Positions 1 to 10,577 of a DNA stretch of 64,000 nt are shown piece after piece. Source of the DNA: Orychophragmus violaceus (Eukaryota > Streptophyta > Magnoliopsida > Brassicales > Brassicaceae). The stretch is taken from the NCBI GenBank assembly GCA_030180135.1, contig CM058231.1, forward strand, positions 50,168,235 to 50,232,234, in the 5' to 3' direction. The position numbers and the translations under genes were made by a program. The notes under the pieces are model-generated. The model was not told where the DNA came from and ran no database searches. It saw only the letters and a list, made by a program, of their open reading frames with translations. Numbering within the stretch: position 1 is the stretch's first letter; each line of letters starts with the position of its first letter.

Positions 1-1104
1 GATTTCCAAACCGACTTCCAATCTGCCTTCCAACTCAAGGTTTCCAACCTTGTGATCCAGCCGTGGTGTTTTCCAAGCACCATCCTTTGGGGTTTCCTTC
101 CCTATTAAACTTTCCCTCCTTTTCTCTTCCTTGCAGCTTCTTGCCAATCCGCCATAGTGTTTTCCTAACACTCTTCCGTTAGATTTCCATTTCCAATAAC
201 CAGCTTTGTCCTCTTGCGCTTGCAACAAACATGAGCCCGGCTTGCTATGCAATTCCCAATGCCCCAGATCCGCCTTCCCAAACGCTTTTGCGATCTCCTT
301 TCCCTTTTGAAGAGATCCATTAGCTGCTCCAGTAATCCACACAGAACTCCAAGGCAAACTGTTTCATTTCCGGTTCCACCATTGAATTTCGAGCCCACCG
401 TACCATGAAGATCTTCTCTAGATTCCGGCTTGATCAGACTTCAAACGAGCCATCCATAACTCATTGAAGTTGATGTCACAAATGTGATTTAAAGATTCCA
501 TACTTAGAATAGATTTGGACAGTTTCTAAATGCTCCTTGTTCACCAAGCACAACGAACAACTCCTGCTGCTTACTCCAATTCGAACTTCGTCGCTTCCTA
601 ATGGCCTCTTTGTAATTCGGTCTTTCCATCGACCTCTTGCAGCTCTTGCAGCACTCCTTACAGCTCCTACAATGATTCCAGCAGCACTCCCGTAGTAGCC
701 TCTCGCCTGAAGGTGTCCACATCCTTATCGCCTCAGCACGATTGGTTGGACAATACTCCGAACAGACGTTGACCCCAACACACCTCATTAGTACCGACTA
801 CCCTGTAGGCGCACACCTGAACATACACCTCAACGGAACACATCACGACATACATCTCAGCACACATCTTACGGGCAGTAGCACCACTGATGTTCAAAGG
901 CACTAACCCCAACCTGCAAAGAAAAGTTCCATCTAGACTAGGACCAACGTGGAGAATAACCGATGATATAATTGGTGCTTGAAAAGGAATTTTGCAAATT
1001 AACTACTTTATAAAATTTCGCAAACACTTTTGAAATCAGAAATAAGTTTTAAGAAAACAACAGAAGCTGATCCCCCAAAACAGAACCGGGGGATCTTAAC
1101 CCAT

Positions 1105-1116
1105 GCTTTGATACCA
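1105..1116 (-). other. Primer-binding site of element A
   Basis: The minus strand reads TGGTATCAAAGC three bases after the LTR end. This matches the 3' end of plant initiator tRNA-Met (TGGTATCAGAGC) with one mismatch. It fixes the orientation of element A and the inner LTR edge at 1120. Confidence 0.7.
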
Positions 1117-1517
1117 AACTGTAACACCCGTTCCCGGTGAACCGGAAACGCGGACTTCATGCACCCGTAGAACAGAGAACGGTCCAACCGGGCTGCCTTC
1201 TCGATTGGTCCCTGGAACCCGCTCGCTTCCTTCGTATTCAAATTCACCAATAACATCAGCGATCGATCAATCCCACATCCGGACCTGCAAGAAAGGGGGA
1301 CGGGAAAAGGGAGAGAGGTCTGAGTAATTGTTTCAAAATACAATTACCCATCGAGGGCGGATTTCTAGGAACCCGCGATCCCGGCTTACGCTACACAAAT
1401 ACGAGCTACAAGTCCTAGCTAATATCACCTTGCACGCACGCCGGAAGGCTTCACCACACAATCTATGTCCGTTCGTATTTACCTAGCCCGAAGCCCACAC
1501 ACTCCCGAACATCTATG

Positions 1518-2189
1518 TGAAGGATTGTTTAGTTGATCCTGATTCAATTCTTAGATTCATATCAACCTAAACATGCGGATCTAGGTTCTTCTCAGAATAG
1601 AAACAATGATGATCTCACCTTATACCTGATTTGCAGCGGAAAGGGGACGGTATGTCTGAGATCAGAGAGCCACCGAGAGATAACTCCTCCAGAGGTTCAC
1701 ACACGCACACCAAGCAGGAAGAAGGCTGCTAGGCCACTAGGAGAAGTCGCAGGAGAGAGAGAGAGGCGCGGCTAGTTAGGGTTAATCGTTCTGAACTCGA
1801 GTTTTATCTCATAAAACTTGTCCTGTTCCGTTTGGGCCATTTGGCCCAAACACCAATTAACTCGACGGTGTTCGCGCACTGTGTCGACCGACACACCTTG
1901 TGTATCGATCGACACAGAGTGCCTAAACCGTTTTATTCTCTCTAAGTACAGTAAATGCCTAGCACTTTTACCGTACTTCTGCTAAACCGTTCCTACACAT
2001 TTTCCTGTTAGCTTAGGCGTGTGACCCATATGGGATCATATAATAAAGGCAATAAGTCCAAGACTTATAGATCATGAGCGGACTCTAGCAAGCCATCATG
2101 ACCCCCAGTATTATATGACTTATGTCTGATCATTGACATACTCTTACTTTCTAGAGACAGTACCGAGATTACTGGACACAATTCCAACA
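1518..2189 (-). repeat. 3' LTR of copia-1
   Basis: This 672-bp LTR is adjoined by the polypurine tract AAGTGGGAGAT (minus strand, just right of 2189). It carries a paired TCGAYCGA box at 1884 and 1905, a TTTGGGCCA/TGGCCCAAA inverted repeat near 1828-1847, and a telo-box-like AACCCTAAC on the sense (minus) strand near 1776-1784. Confidence 0.93.
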
Positions 2190-2959
2190 ATCTCCCACTT
2201 GTACTGGAATCTCTGTATTCATAATCCTTTTGTCACAATATCTCGATTAGTCATAAGGCAAGATTGGTGTCATCCTTATAAAGCCTAATCTTGTTCATCG
2301 GACTCTGATTCGATACTGACAATCCAAACGACTCGGGACAGTCCGTTTGAGCATGGCCATGCATTTTCCAGTATTCAAATCTCCGATTGGCCTAGAGATA
2401 TTCACTCCATTTATATTGGAGGGACAAATTCCGTCTTGTTCCATCACTGTAAACTACTCATTTCATAATGTACCCAAACAAGGTCCTTATAACCATCGCA
2501 GAACGATAGCGTTAGACAATGATCAAAGTGCATCAGTCCATGTGCAGTCACATGCATGCGAACTCAGGTCTAAGGACTATACTCTATAGTCGTAGTAAGA
2601 ATCTCTTATGACACAGATATAAATATCCTGAAGAGTTCTTATAAGCGGGTCTTGTCCGGTCGTATGTTCCCCAACATACACCTATGTACTGACTTTGATG
2701 CCGCGCATCTATGACACACTGAGACTTTGTCATAAGTCACGTACCAATCCAGTCTCACACGGTTGTTGGTGTTCCAATTTCAACAACCTTCGACTAGGGA
2801 CAGGATGATATAAAACATTTATCAAATATAGGGTCTCATGATCAAGCTAAATGACTTCGATGACTCAAGATCAAGTCATTTACTTCGATGACCTATAAAA
2901 TGGTTTATATCACTTTGGAACGATTATTTCATCACAGTTAAAATAATCTTGAAATAATA
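2190..2959 (-). other. Copia-1 3' noncoding region and polypurine tract
   Basis: This region lies between the pol remnant and the 3' LTR. It is close to identical, by eye, to copia-2 12979-13757 and to copia-5 60935-61711 (opposite strand), and more distantly similar to copia-3 42078-42880. The PPT abuts the LTR at 2190-2200. An 80-codon open frame at 2347-2589 is antisense to the element and recurs only because the DNA is conserved. Confidence 0.8.
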
Positions 2960-5664
2960 ATTTCATTAAACATCTTAAATGTTATTTCAAGAACATATCC
3001 AATAACTAAATAAAGCCCTTTAATAACTCCCACTGAAATTAAGACTACATCTTAATTTCACTTATCCTACAGCAACAGTCCGCGACTCGTGCTTAGGCCT
3101 AAGGAGTGGCTTCGTTAATAGATTTAGCAACGTTCTCATTTGTTGAAACTTGCTGATCTACTTAACATCTCTGTCATTTATCTTACGGAATAGGTTATAC
3201 CTATCCTCAAGGTGTTTGGACCTCTGATGTGCAGCTAGTCTCATCTATGCTGGGAATCACATCAAGTTCAGTGACGAACTCTTCTTTCCAAACAACCTCT
3301 TTCGCCACTTCCCAAGCTGCGAAATGTTCAGCTTAAGTCATTGAGTCAGCAACAGTGCCTTGCACCGCCAGATAGACACAAGATATAACCGGACTGTGAT
3401 CGGAAATCATCTTTGTCTATTGGAAACTTGCCTTTCAGACTCTACCGACTCATAGCACCTCACTTTCTCCGTAACTCCAGAATTTATCCTTAGTATTCCT
3501 TAAATACTTTAGGATATTCTCTACGGAAATCCAGTGATTCTTTGCTGGATTTGACTGGTCTTTACTTGTCTTGCTTAATCATTAAAGCAACATCAAACAA
3601 GTACGTTTCATGGCATTCATGATAGATCCAATTGCCGACGCATATGGAATCTTATCCATGCATTTAAGCTCAGCAGTTATCGTAGGATACTGTATCTTGC
3701 TTAACTTAATGCCATGTGACATTGGCATAAAACCCTTCTTGGATTGCTCTAAACGTGTAGGACTTTGTCAATTTAAGAATCCTGACGTTGTCCTACCAGC
3801 TCTTTTGGATCTCTATCTTTAGATCCAAAATCCAAGAACTACGTGGCTTTACCCATGTCAATCATTAGAACCAACTCCCAAGCCAGTCCTTAACCGACTG
3901 CAGCATTGGGACGTCTTTTCCGAGAATCAGTATGTCATCGACATACAATATGAGAAATGCAATATCGCTCCCACCAATCTATTAGTAAACGCACAGTTCC
4001 AATTCGTTCCTGTTCAAGTCAAAACCTTGACTACTTCAACAGAACGAAGATTCCAACTCCGATATGTTTGCTTCCATCCATGAATGGATCGATGAAGCCA
4101 ACTTACACAAAATGTAATTCTTCGGAGTCTGGGCTCACTTTCGCTTCCTAGGATTTCGCAGATTCGTCGTTTTCAATGATCATCAGATCATGCGAACATT
4201 CAATGATCATCAGGCTGAACTAATGACGAGAATTCACTCTCGGATTAGTGACTGATTCTTTCATATCTGCGAACTTCAGGCTCCACAGGTGTAGATTCTA
4301 CAGACATCTGTAAATCCTTCCGCTGCTCTCCCTCAATAGGTTAAGCAGCCTCCTGTATTTCTCGAATTTCTTCGAGTTGTACTTTTACTCCCACTGTTCT
4401 TCTTGGAAAGTAACTTCCCTTCTTAGAAAACAGAATGGTCGTAAAAATACTTTTTACTCCCACTGTTCTTCTTGGAAAGTAATTTCCTTCTTAGAAAACA
4501 GAATGGTCGTAAAAGTACCGAGCCTTGGTTTCCCTGAGAAAACTTCGAGTTATACTTTTACTCCCACTGTTCTTCTTGGAAAATAACTTCCCTTCTTAGA
4601 AAACAGATTGGACGTAAAAGTAACAAGCCTTAGTTTCTCTAGGACAACCATCGAAGTAGCACAACTACAAATACTCAGTAAAGATAAATTTGGATCGATT
4701 CCAATCCACATTAACGTGGTGTCTTTCAACTGATATTTGTGGAACTATTTCAGCGTAAACTTAGATATTTTAGAGCGTTATTCTTAAATAATATCATGGA
4801 AGATTCGTGTGACTCATCTTTAATCATTTCTAATAAGATCTGATTCTTTCTCACAGAAACACCTTCAGGTTTTCAGGAGAAATGAGCTGTGAAACGATTT
4901 CACACTCATTAAGATGATCACACAATCAATGACTTAAGTATTCTCACTCGTGATTTAATCCAGAGTCTTAATACTTTTGTCATTCAGATCCTATACTTCA
5001 TTCTGGAACTCTTTCGACCATGTCAAAGAATTCCGACTTGTGTCTCATCAAATGAACACAGTCACACTCACTGAAGTAATCAGTAGAGACAATGAAGTAC
5101 AGGAAATTTTCTCTGGCATTACTGCTCATTGGGCCACATACATCAGTATGTTCTAGGTCCAATAAGCCTTTGGGCCTTTCTCTAGCTCGGCTAAGATAGG
5201 CCCTTTTTCCTTTTGGTCCAGTAAACAGAATTCAAGTCTCATAAGATATCTTATCAAATGAGCCCAACAGTCCATAACTATGGGATTTCTGAATCCGACT
5301 TACTCTATGTGACCAAGACTTTTATGCCAAGAAAAATCAGGTTTAATTCATTAGATTTAAACCAATTCGGTATTTATGTTACATTTAGGCACTCTTTGGT
5401 TTAAGATATAAAACCCATTCCATGAATAGGGTGCTACAATTAATATTTCATTAAGATCAAAAGAACAAAACTTGTCTTTTATCAAAATGAAAAACATTCA
5501 AATTCTTACAAGAAAATGAAAGACAATTCTGCTTAAAGCAGGTACATTGTAGCAATTACTTAATACAAAACCAAGCCTAAAAGGGATCTATAAGTGAAAA
5601 CCCTACGGCTGAGGCAGCATCCCAAGCTCCTTCCAGACATGTAGTTTCACTTGCCCTTCCTTCA
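2960..5664 (-). pseudogene. Copia-1 eroded pol (IN-RT-RNase H remnant)
   Basis: On the minus strand this stretch aligns in order with the copia-2 polyprotein, but with many stops, frameshifts and deletions. Recognisable pieces are the Pro-Tyr-Ala-Ser-Ala-Ile-Gly-Ser region between RT and RNase H (around 3610-3680), remnants around the RT catalytic region (3900-3960), the pre-integrase segment (5300-5480) and the integrase core beginning GPMSSNAREN (about 5100-5140). The equivalent part of copia-2 is about 3.06 kb, so several hundred bases are missing. A local segment with ACTCCCACTGTTCTTCTTGG is present three times (near 4381, 4452 and 4555). Copia-3, -4 and -5 carry the same eroded version. 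Confidence 0.8.
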
Positions 5665-5815
5665 ACGTTCTACTGTTGCTTAGGCTCTGCATATTATCAC
5701 AAATATCAGTGCCACAACCAGTATCCAATACCTTTTAAGGACGTTCTACTGTTGCTTAGGCTCTGCATATTATCACAAATATCAGTGCCACAACCAGTAT
5801 TCAATACCTTTAAGG
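5665..5815 (-). repeat. 76-bp tandem duplication at the end of copia-1 gag
   Basis: Units 5665-5740 and 5741-5815 are almost identical (one substitution and one base shorter in a T run). The duplication spans the protease-like segment TGCGTDICDNMQSL. It shifts the reading frame, so the copia-1 gag protein ends differently from copia-5. Confidence 0.85.
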
Positions 5816-6689
5816 TAGAACTTGAAGTAATAACATGAATACCTGAGGAAGTGGTCTCATACATCAACTTCAATTCCTCATCTTCTTCCATGAATTTAAT
5901 GCAATTTCTCTTCCAATGCCCTGTCTCCTTACAGTAGCAGCACTTACCAACGCAAGAGGTATCTGACTCGGGCTCAGAAGACACACGCTTGCCATGATTC
6001 AAAATCTGGACAACTTTGTCTTCACCCTTGTCAGCAGTAAACCTACCCTTCTCATTCATGAGATTGTACAGGGTACTCTTCACGTTTGGCTCAACTGTCT
6101 TGAGCATATCATGCAGTTCAGTCAGCGTCTTCGTTAAGCCTTTCTTGATATAGTTCCTTCTGAACTTATCATAGCTTGACGGCAGTGACTGCAGAATGAT
6201 CTCAGTTGCCAACTCTTGGCTAACTGGATAATCCAGTTTCCTCAGGTTATCAATGTAACCCATCATTTTACTGACATGAGGACTCACTGGATTATCATTT
6301 GGTAGCTTGCAGCTAGTGAGAGACTTAACCAACCGGTATCTCTCCACTCTTATCTGCTCCTGAAATTTCAATTTCAGGCTGCTGATCATCTCTATTGGCG
6401 ACTCCATGTTCTCATATTGCTTCTGCAAGTCTGAGTCCATGGTAGCCAATATCAGACCACGCACATCTACCACATCATTATAATGCTTATTCCAAGCATC
6501 ATATACTGCATGAGAAGCATTGGACCCGATCCTCACGGGGAGAGCTCTCTCAAGGACATAGTCCTTTCTCTCCTGTCTGAGGACTAGCCTCAGGTTCCGC
6601 GACCAAGTCAAGAAATTTGATCCGTTCAGCTTGTCCATCTTAAGGACAGACCGGATCGAGAAAGTGTTTTGATTGTTTGTGCTAGTCAT
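5706..6689 (-). CDS. gag: Copia-1 Gag with protease stub
   Basis: This ORF encodes a capsid/nucleocapsid polyprotein that would form the cytoplasmic virus-like particle and bind element RNA. I place the start at 6689 (MTSTNNQNTFS), because it aligns with the copia-2 start and lies two bases after a TTTCAG acceptor-like site; an in-frame ATG at 6770 would add 27 residues. The UBN2-type copia gag pattern is visible (LNGSNFLTWSRNLRLVL near the N-terminus), and a CX2CX4HX4C zinc knuckle (CCYCKETGHWKRNC) near the C-terminus. The frame then enters a protease-like stub in which the catalytic Asp-Thr-Gly reads Asn-Thr-Gly, and stops in the 76-bp duplication. About 327 aa from 6689. Compared with copia-4 and -5 a Lys-Pro-Asn triplet is missing before ADKGED. 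The ORF is open although pol is dead. Confidence 0.85.
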   Translation of the reverse strand: MTSTNNQNTFSIRSVLKMDKLNGSNFLTWSRNLRLVLRQERKDYVLERALPVRIGSNASHAVYDAWNKHYNDVVDVRGLILATMDSDLQKQYENMESPIEMISSLKLKFQEQIRVERYRLVKSLTSCKLPNDNPVSPHVSKMMGYIDNLRKLDYPVSQELATEIILQSLPSSYDKFRRNYIKKGLTKTLTELHDMLKTVEPNVKSTLYNLMNEKGRFTADKGEDKVVQILNHGKRVSSEPESDTSCVGKCCYCKETGHWKRNCIKFMEEDEELKLMYETTSSGIHVITSSSTLKVLNTGCGTDICDNMQSLSNSRTSLKGIGYWLWH

Positions 6690-8321
6690 AACTGAAATAT
6701 AAGATAAAAGGATTTTAGTTAATATGTTCAATATGATTAATCTCGTATTAAATTTAATATGATTAATCACGCATTATATTCAATAACATCAGTTACCCTC
6801 AATAGAATATAATGATTCCAAGATCCACATATAACTAAGATTAAAGTGGGCCACTGGCCGTCACCCAACCTTAGCTTATATCGGTAAGCCCTATGTCGGC
6901 TAATTATATCCGTGATATAACTCTTGGTTGTGAATCTGGGCCCGAGGCCCAATTCACTCTGATGTCTCAAGGCCCGGGACTCCCGATGGCCCAGTCAAGA
7001 AAACCAGACTATACAGTCATGTAATCATTAATGTCTGGGACTCCCAATGACATTTATGAATCACAAACCGTCTTATCCACGCAAAAGCAGACACCCTCAC
7101 ACTGTAAGGCCATGAATACAATTGAATGGGCTTCGACAGCTGACATAGAATGGACAAGACATCCAACGTTTGATATTATTTGAGGTTCGTAGGTTTATTT
7201 AAAAATCATTCCCAAAATAGAAGATTACTATTTCGGGAAACTTTCCATTTTTGGAAACCTACTATTTTTGGAAACTTTCTAAAATTGGAAACTTTCAAAA
7301 AACGGAAACTTTCTAACTTTAGAAATTTCTTTAAAATCCAAAACCCGCAAATCCAGAAACTTCTAATTTAAGAAACTTTCTAATTTCAAAATTTCGGAAA
7401 CTTTAATTTAAAATCGACTTTATAATTTTATAAAATAAATTTTAAATTAACCTGAAGAAAGACTCAAATAATTGGCCCAATTGTTTTAACTTCTTGGCCC
7501 GAGGCCCAAGAATTTGTCCATGTCCAAGACATGACCCAATTGTCCAATTAAATGACATAACCGGTCTGGTTCATTAAAATTGGTCTAACCAAATTTTAAT
7601 TACTACGATGACCACAATTGTCAACCGGTTATTTACTAAACCGGATTTTCTCAATTTATTTGGTCCAACCAAATCAAATTAGAAAATCCTGGTTTAGGCA
7701 CTAAATCCAATAATTCTTTCGACATTGGATTTCTTGTCCCGGTTTAACCAGACTTAATAAAATTATTAAATCTGTTTATTAAACCAGGACGAATTAATTT
7801 TAATCAAAATTAAACCGAGCCTTAAATCAACCATGTCGATCGATGAACCAACCGTGTCGATCGATCCATCAACCACATCGGTCGATGCTCTTAGCTATCG
7901 ATCCTGCATCGATCGTGCATCGATCCTGTATCGATCGATGCTCTCACGCATGCACTGAACCGAGCCAAAACCCTAACCGTGTCGATCGATGTGCACCAAC
8001 CGCATCGGTCGATGCACCAATATCGAACCTGCATCGATCCTGCATCGATCGATGCTTTCACGCGTTAACAGGGTTAGCCGATAGGCTGTATCGACCGATC
8101 CATGCGATCGTATCGATCGATCCATGCGATCACAGTCGATACAGACCTCTTGAAATCGCATTCTACCCAATCATATAGCTTGGTTTCTGCAATTTTATGT
8201 GTGTTTAGGTTTCAATTCTTGTTACTTAAGTAGTTTCTCTTATCAGTAGTTGATTCAAAACACTTTTAAACAAGAAAACAATCCTAAACATTGAATCTAA
8301 ACAAGAAAAACCAGAACCTAT
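6690..8321 (-). other. Copia-1 5' leader
   Basis: This 1.6-kb untranslated leader lies between PBS and gag. From the PBS it holds a TCGATCGA-rich array (7836-8152), an A/T-rich stretch with repeated GGAAACTTTC (7240-7400), a 67-codon ORF (6767-6970) and an inverted repeat CATTATATTC/GAATATAATG (6772-6781 and 6805-6814). It is close to identical to the copia-2 leader (17808-19443). A candidate intron runs from a CAG|GTATAAG donor in the LTR (intron starts at 8443) to TTTCAG (intron ends at 6692). Confidence 0.75.
7836..8152 (-). repeat. TCGAYCGA box array in copia-1 leader
   Basis: More than ten TCGATCGA/TCGACCGA/TCGGTCGA octamers or near-matches lie in about 320 bp, many 21-23 bp apart (for example 7836, 7857 and 7878). 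The same array is in copia-2 at 18958-19264. Open frames rich in Ser-Ile-Asp across it are a by-product of the repeat. Confidence 0.85.
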
Positions 8322-8333
8322 GCTCTGATACCA
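8322..8333 (-). other. Primer-binding site of copia-1
   Basis: The minus strand reads TGGTATCAGAGC one base after the 5' LTR. It is a perfect match to the initiator tRNA-Met 3' end used by plant copia elements. Confidence 0.95.
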
Positions 8334-8334
8334 C

Positions 8335-9007
8335 TGAAAGGATTGTTTAGATGATCCTGATTCAATTCTTAGATTCATATCAACCTAAACATGCGGATCT
8401 AGGTTCTTCTCAGAATAGAAACAATGATGATCTCACCTTATACCTGATTTGCAGCGGAAAGGGGACGGTATGTCTGAGATCAGAGAGCCACCGAGAGATA
8501 ACTCCTCCAGAGGTTCACACACGCACACCAAGCAGGAAGAAGGCTGCTAGGCCACTAGGAGAAGTCGCAGGAGAGAGAGAGAGGCGCGGCTAGTTAGGGT
8601 TAATCGTTCTGAACTCGAGTTTTATCTCATAAAACTTGTCCTGTTCCGTTTGGGCCATTTGGCCCAAACACCAATTAACTCGACGGTGTTCGCGCACTGT
8701 GTCGACCGACACACCTTGTGTATCGATCGACACAGAGTGCCTAAACCGTTTTATTCTCTCTAAGTACAGTAAATGCCTAGCACTTTTACCGTACTTCTGC
8801 TAAACCGTTCCTACACATTTTCCTGTTAGCTTAGGCGTGTGACCCATATGGGATCATATAATAAAGGCAATAAGTCCAAGACTTATAGATCATGAGCGGA
8901 CTCTAGCAAGCCATCATGACCCCCAGTATTATATGACTTATGTCTGATCATTGACATACTCTTACTTTCTAGAGACAGTACCGAGATTACTAACCACAAT
9001 TCCAACA
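8335..9007 (-). repeat. 5' LTR (promoter LTR) of copia-1
   Basis: This 673-bp LTR has one extra A (TGAAAGG) relative to the 3' LTR. It carries the paired box at 8702 and 8723. On the sense (minus) strand there is a TTTTATGAGATAAAA TATA-like stretch, the telo-box-like AACCCTAAC at 8593-8601, and a splice-donor-like CAG|GTATAAG next to CCGCTGC. Confidence 0.93.
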
Positions 9008-9012
9008 CTATG

Positions 9013-10377
9013 GGCCTGAAGCCTCACACACGTACCATTACACACACTCTGGAGGGCTCGTTACACCCTCCCTGACGACTAGGATGCGTACCATTCCCGT
9101 TATACGCGCCCTCCACGCAAAGCCCTAGCACAGTTCTACCACGCAAAGCCCTAGCACAGTTCTACCACGCATATCCATCACACACAGACAACGTTCTCAG
9201 TTTAAGCGATATCCTAGCGGTTATATGTTCCAGTAAAAAAATCACATCGAGTACTCAACTATCCTTACACTACCTAGGAAAGACGGTATTAACGAAGGAC
9301 TATTGTCCGGAATTGAATGAAGCAAGCAAGAGTCAAGACCGATCCTAACCTTGGCCAAAGAAGGGGCAAAATCGTTATTTAGAAGTTCCCGACGCACGAA
9401 CAGACTTCATAACTGGAAAGAGGACAGAAAAAAGTGGATTAGGATTTCGTTTCGTTTGAATCGGATTAGGGATGAGCAAGTTATGGCCACTTAAAGATTG
9501 GTTGACTAAAAGTCAACTGTCAGGTCAAAGTCAACCGGTCAACACGGTCAACCCAGACCCAGACCCAAACCCAGACCAAACCAGGCCCAATCCCTTACCA
9601 ACCTAATTGTCCCTAAACCGATCCTACACCAAACTAAACCGGAAAATTGGATTTAAACCAGGCTATACCAGAAATTGAAATTGAAATCGGACCGAACCAG
9701 GTTAAATCGAACCGAACCGAATTGAACTGGCCGAAACGGGTTGATCCAACCAGACCGGTCAACTCACCGGTCAACCGAGTTGACTTGGTCGATGGCAAGT
9801 CAACTCGGTGGCCGACGGCGACGACTCCGGTGATAGGCGACGGCGGAGCTCCGACAACAGGCGGTGGCTCTCGTCGGCAGCTCCGGTCTGCGGCGGACGA
9901 CGGCACGCGTGACTCCTGCGGTGCGAGCAGCGGCGCATGGGAAACCGGCCGATCCTCTCTCGGTGATTGCGGGCGTGTCCGGAGGCCTACGGAGAAGGGG
10001 TTGATGGCTACAGCTTCGTCTCGACGATCTGAACGCGGTGGTGGTCTCGGATTTCCCATCATCACGGATAAAAAGATATGAAACTTTTAGTGCTCGGGTT
10101 GAGGAAAATCAGATCTGAAAAAGGGCTTACCGAATTACTATAGACTCTAGACAATGAAGGAGCACCAGATCTGATCCCTGGAGGCGGTGACTGCGACGGA
10201 GGAGAGCTAGGGCTTCGCAGGGAATCTCTTTTATTGGTTTTCCTATGGGTGGCTACTCCATTAAATAGGAGAATGAGAAGGGGAATCCTAGGGATTTGAA
10301 AAGGCTTTTGGCCTTTGTTGGGCTTTTCTTCTTCTTTTTATAAAAAATAAAAATAGACCATGGAACGGGCCATTACA
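9013..10377 (-). repeat. Upstream part of element A LTR
   Basis: This is the larger piece of the A LTR, right of copia-1. It contains a perfect 26-bp tandem duplication near 9113-9164, a stretch rich in GGTCAAC near 9500-9560, and a GC-rich block at 9780-10060. Open frames of about 144 codons exist on both strands of the GC-rich block (9634-10081), but composition explains them and I see no domain. On the minus strand an A/T-rich TATA-like stretch (about 10225-10260) precedes a CT-rich leader-like stretch. Confidence 0.5.
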
Positions 10378-10565
10378 AAGGGCATTGGTGCAAGAAACCG
10401 AGACAAGAAAGCTAAGGAAGCAGAACATTGGAAGATACGGAACCAAAATCAGAAATGGAAGAGGATTAGACCCAAGGACTAGTGTTAGTGAAGATGGTGG
10501 TCTTAGCTCAGCAGGAGCATGGTGGTAGATTCTTCAAGTATTAGATTTCGGGGACGAATTATATT

Positions 10566-10577
10566 AAGAGGGGGAGA
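10566..10577 (+). other. Polypurine tract of element B
   Basis: AAGAGGGGGAGA lies directly before the LTR start TGTAATGACC (10579). It primes plus-strand DNA synthesis in gypsy elements and sets the element orientation. Confidence 0.7.

Larger units (their letters stand above)
1518..9007 (-). mobile_element. Copia-1: non-autonomous Ty1/copia element, complete with TSDs
   Basis: LTRs of 672 bp (1518-2189) and 673 bp (8335-9007) flank a 6.1-kb internal region. On the minus strand they start TGTTGGAATTG and end CCTTCA. A perfect 5-bp TSD, CTATG, lies at 1513-1517 and 9008-9012. Order on the minus strand: 5' LTR, PBS, leader of about 1.6 kb, gag, eroded pol, 3' noncoding region, polypurine tract, 3' LTR. 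By eye the LTRs differ by a few substitutions and one indel, so insertion is recent although pol is dead. LTR ends, leader and 3' region are almost identical to copia-2, which suggests mobilisation by such a helper. Confidence 0.93.
1..10377 (-). mobile_element. Ty3/gypsy-like element A: leader and 5' LTR, split by copia-1
   Basis: Read on the minus strand, an LTR begins near 10377 with TGTAATGGCCCG and ends at 1120 with CGGGTGTTACA. A primer-binding site follows, then about 1.1 kb of internal sequence that leaves the window at base 1. Copia-1 plus one TSD copy (1518-9012) interrupts the LTR; without it the LTR is about 1763 bp. The near-symmetrical ends and the adjacent PBS support LTR boundaries. 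Internal sequence 1-1119 holds only short broken frames (best at 504-788 and 165-398, minus) with no domain I can recognise, so assignment to gypsy rests on LTR style and is tentative. The second LTR lies outside the window. Confidence 0.55.

Noticed and set aside
1533..1775. 80-codon frame repeated identically at 8351-8593
   Set aside because: It lies inside the copia-1 LTR and is identical only because it is in both LTRs. It is antisense to the element.
2347..2589. 80-codon frame (MSMAMHFPVFKS...) repeated at 13136-13378 and 61312-61554
   Set aside because: It is antisense in the conserved 3' noncoding region of three copia elements. DNA conservation near the PPT and young age explain it, and copia-3 does not preserve the frame.
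7836..8152. Regularly spaced repeats that could suggest a CRISPR array
   Set aside because: Units are 8-14 bp palindromes at about 21 bp with degenerate spacers, inside a plant retrotransposon leader. There is no 25-40 bp direct repeat and no cas gene.
7843..8178. Ser-Ile-Asp-rich frames on both strands (also 18955-19299)
   Set aside because: These are translations of the TCGATCGA array. Both strands stay open because the repeat is palindromic.
8322..8333. tRNA-like match (TGGTATCAGAGC) as a tRNA gene
   Set aside because: Only the 3' acceptor complement is present, adjacent to an LTR end. It is a primer-binding site. No cloverleaf is visible around it or the other PBSs.
9634..10081. Open frames of about 144 codons on both strands in a GC-rich block
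   Set aside because: They overlap on opposite strands, have no recognisable domain, and lie inside the LTR of element A. Codon-poor GC-rich composition explains them.
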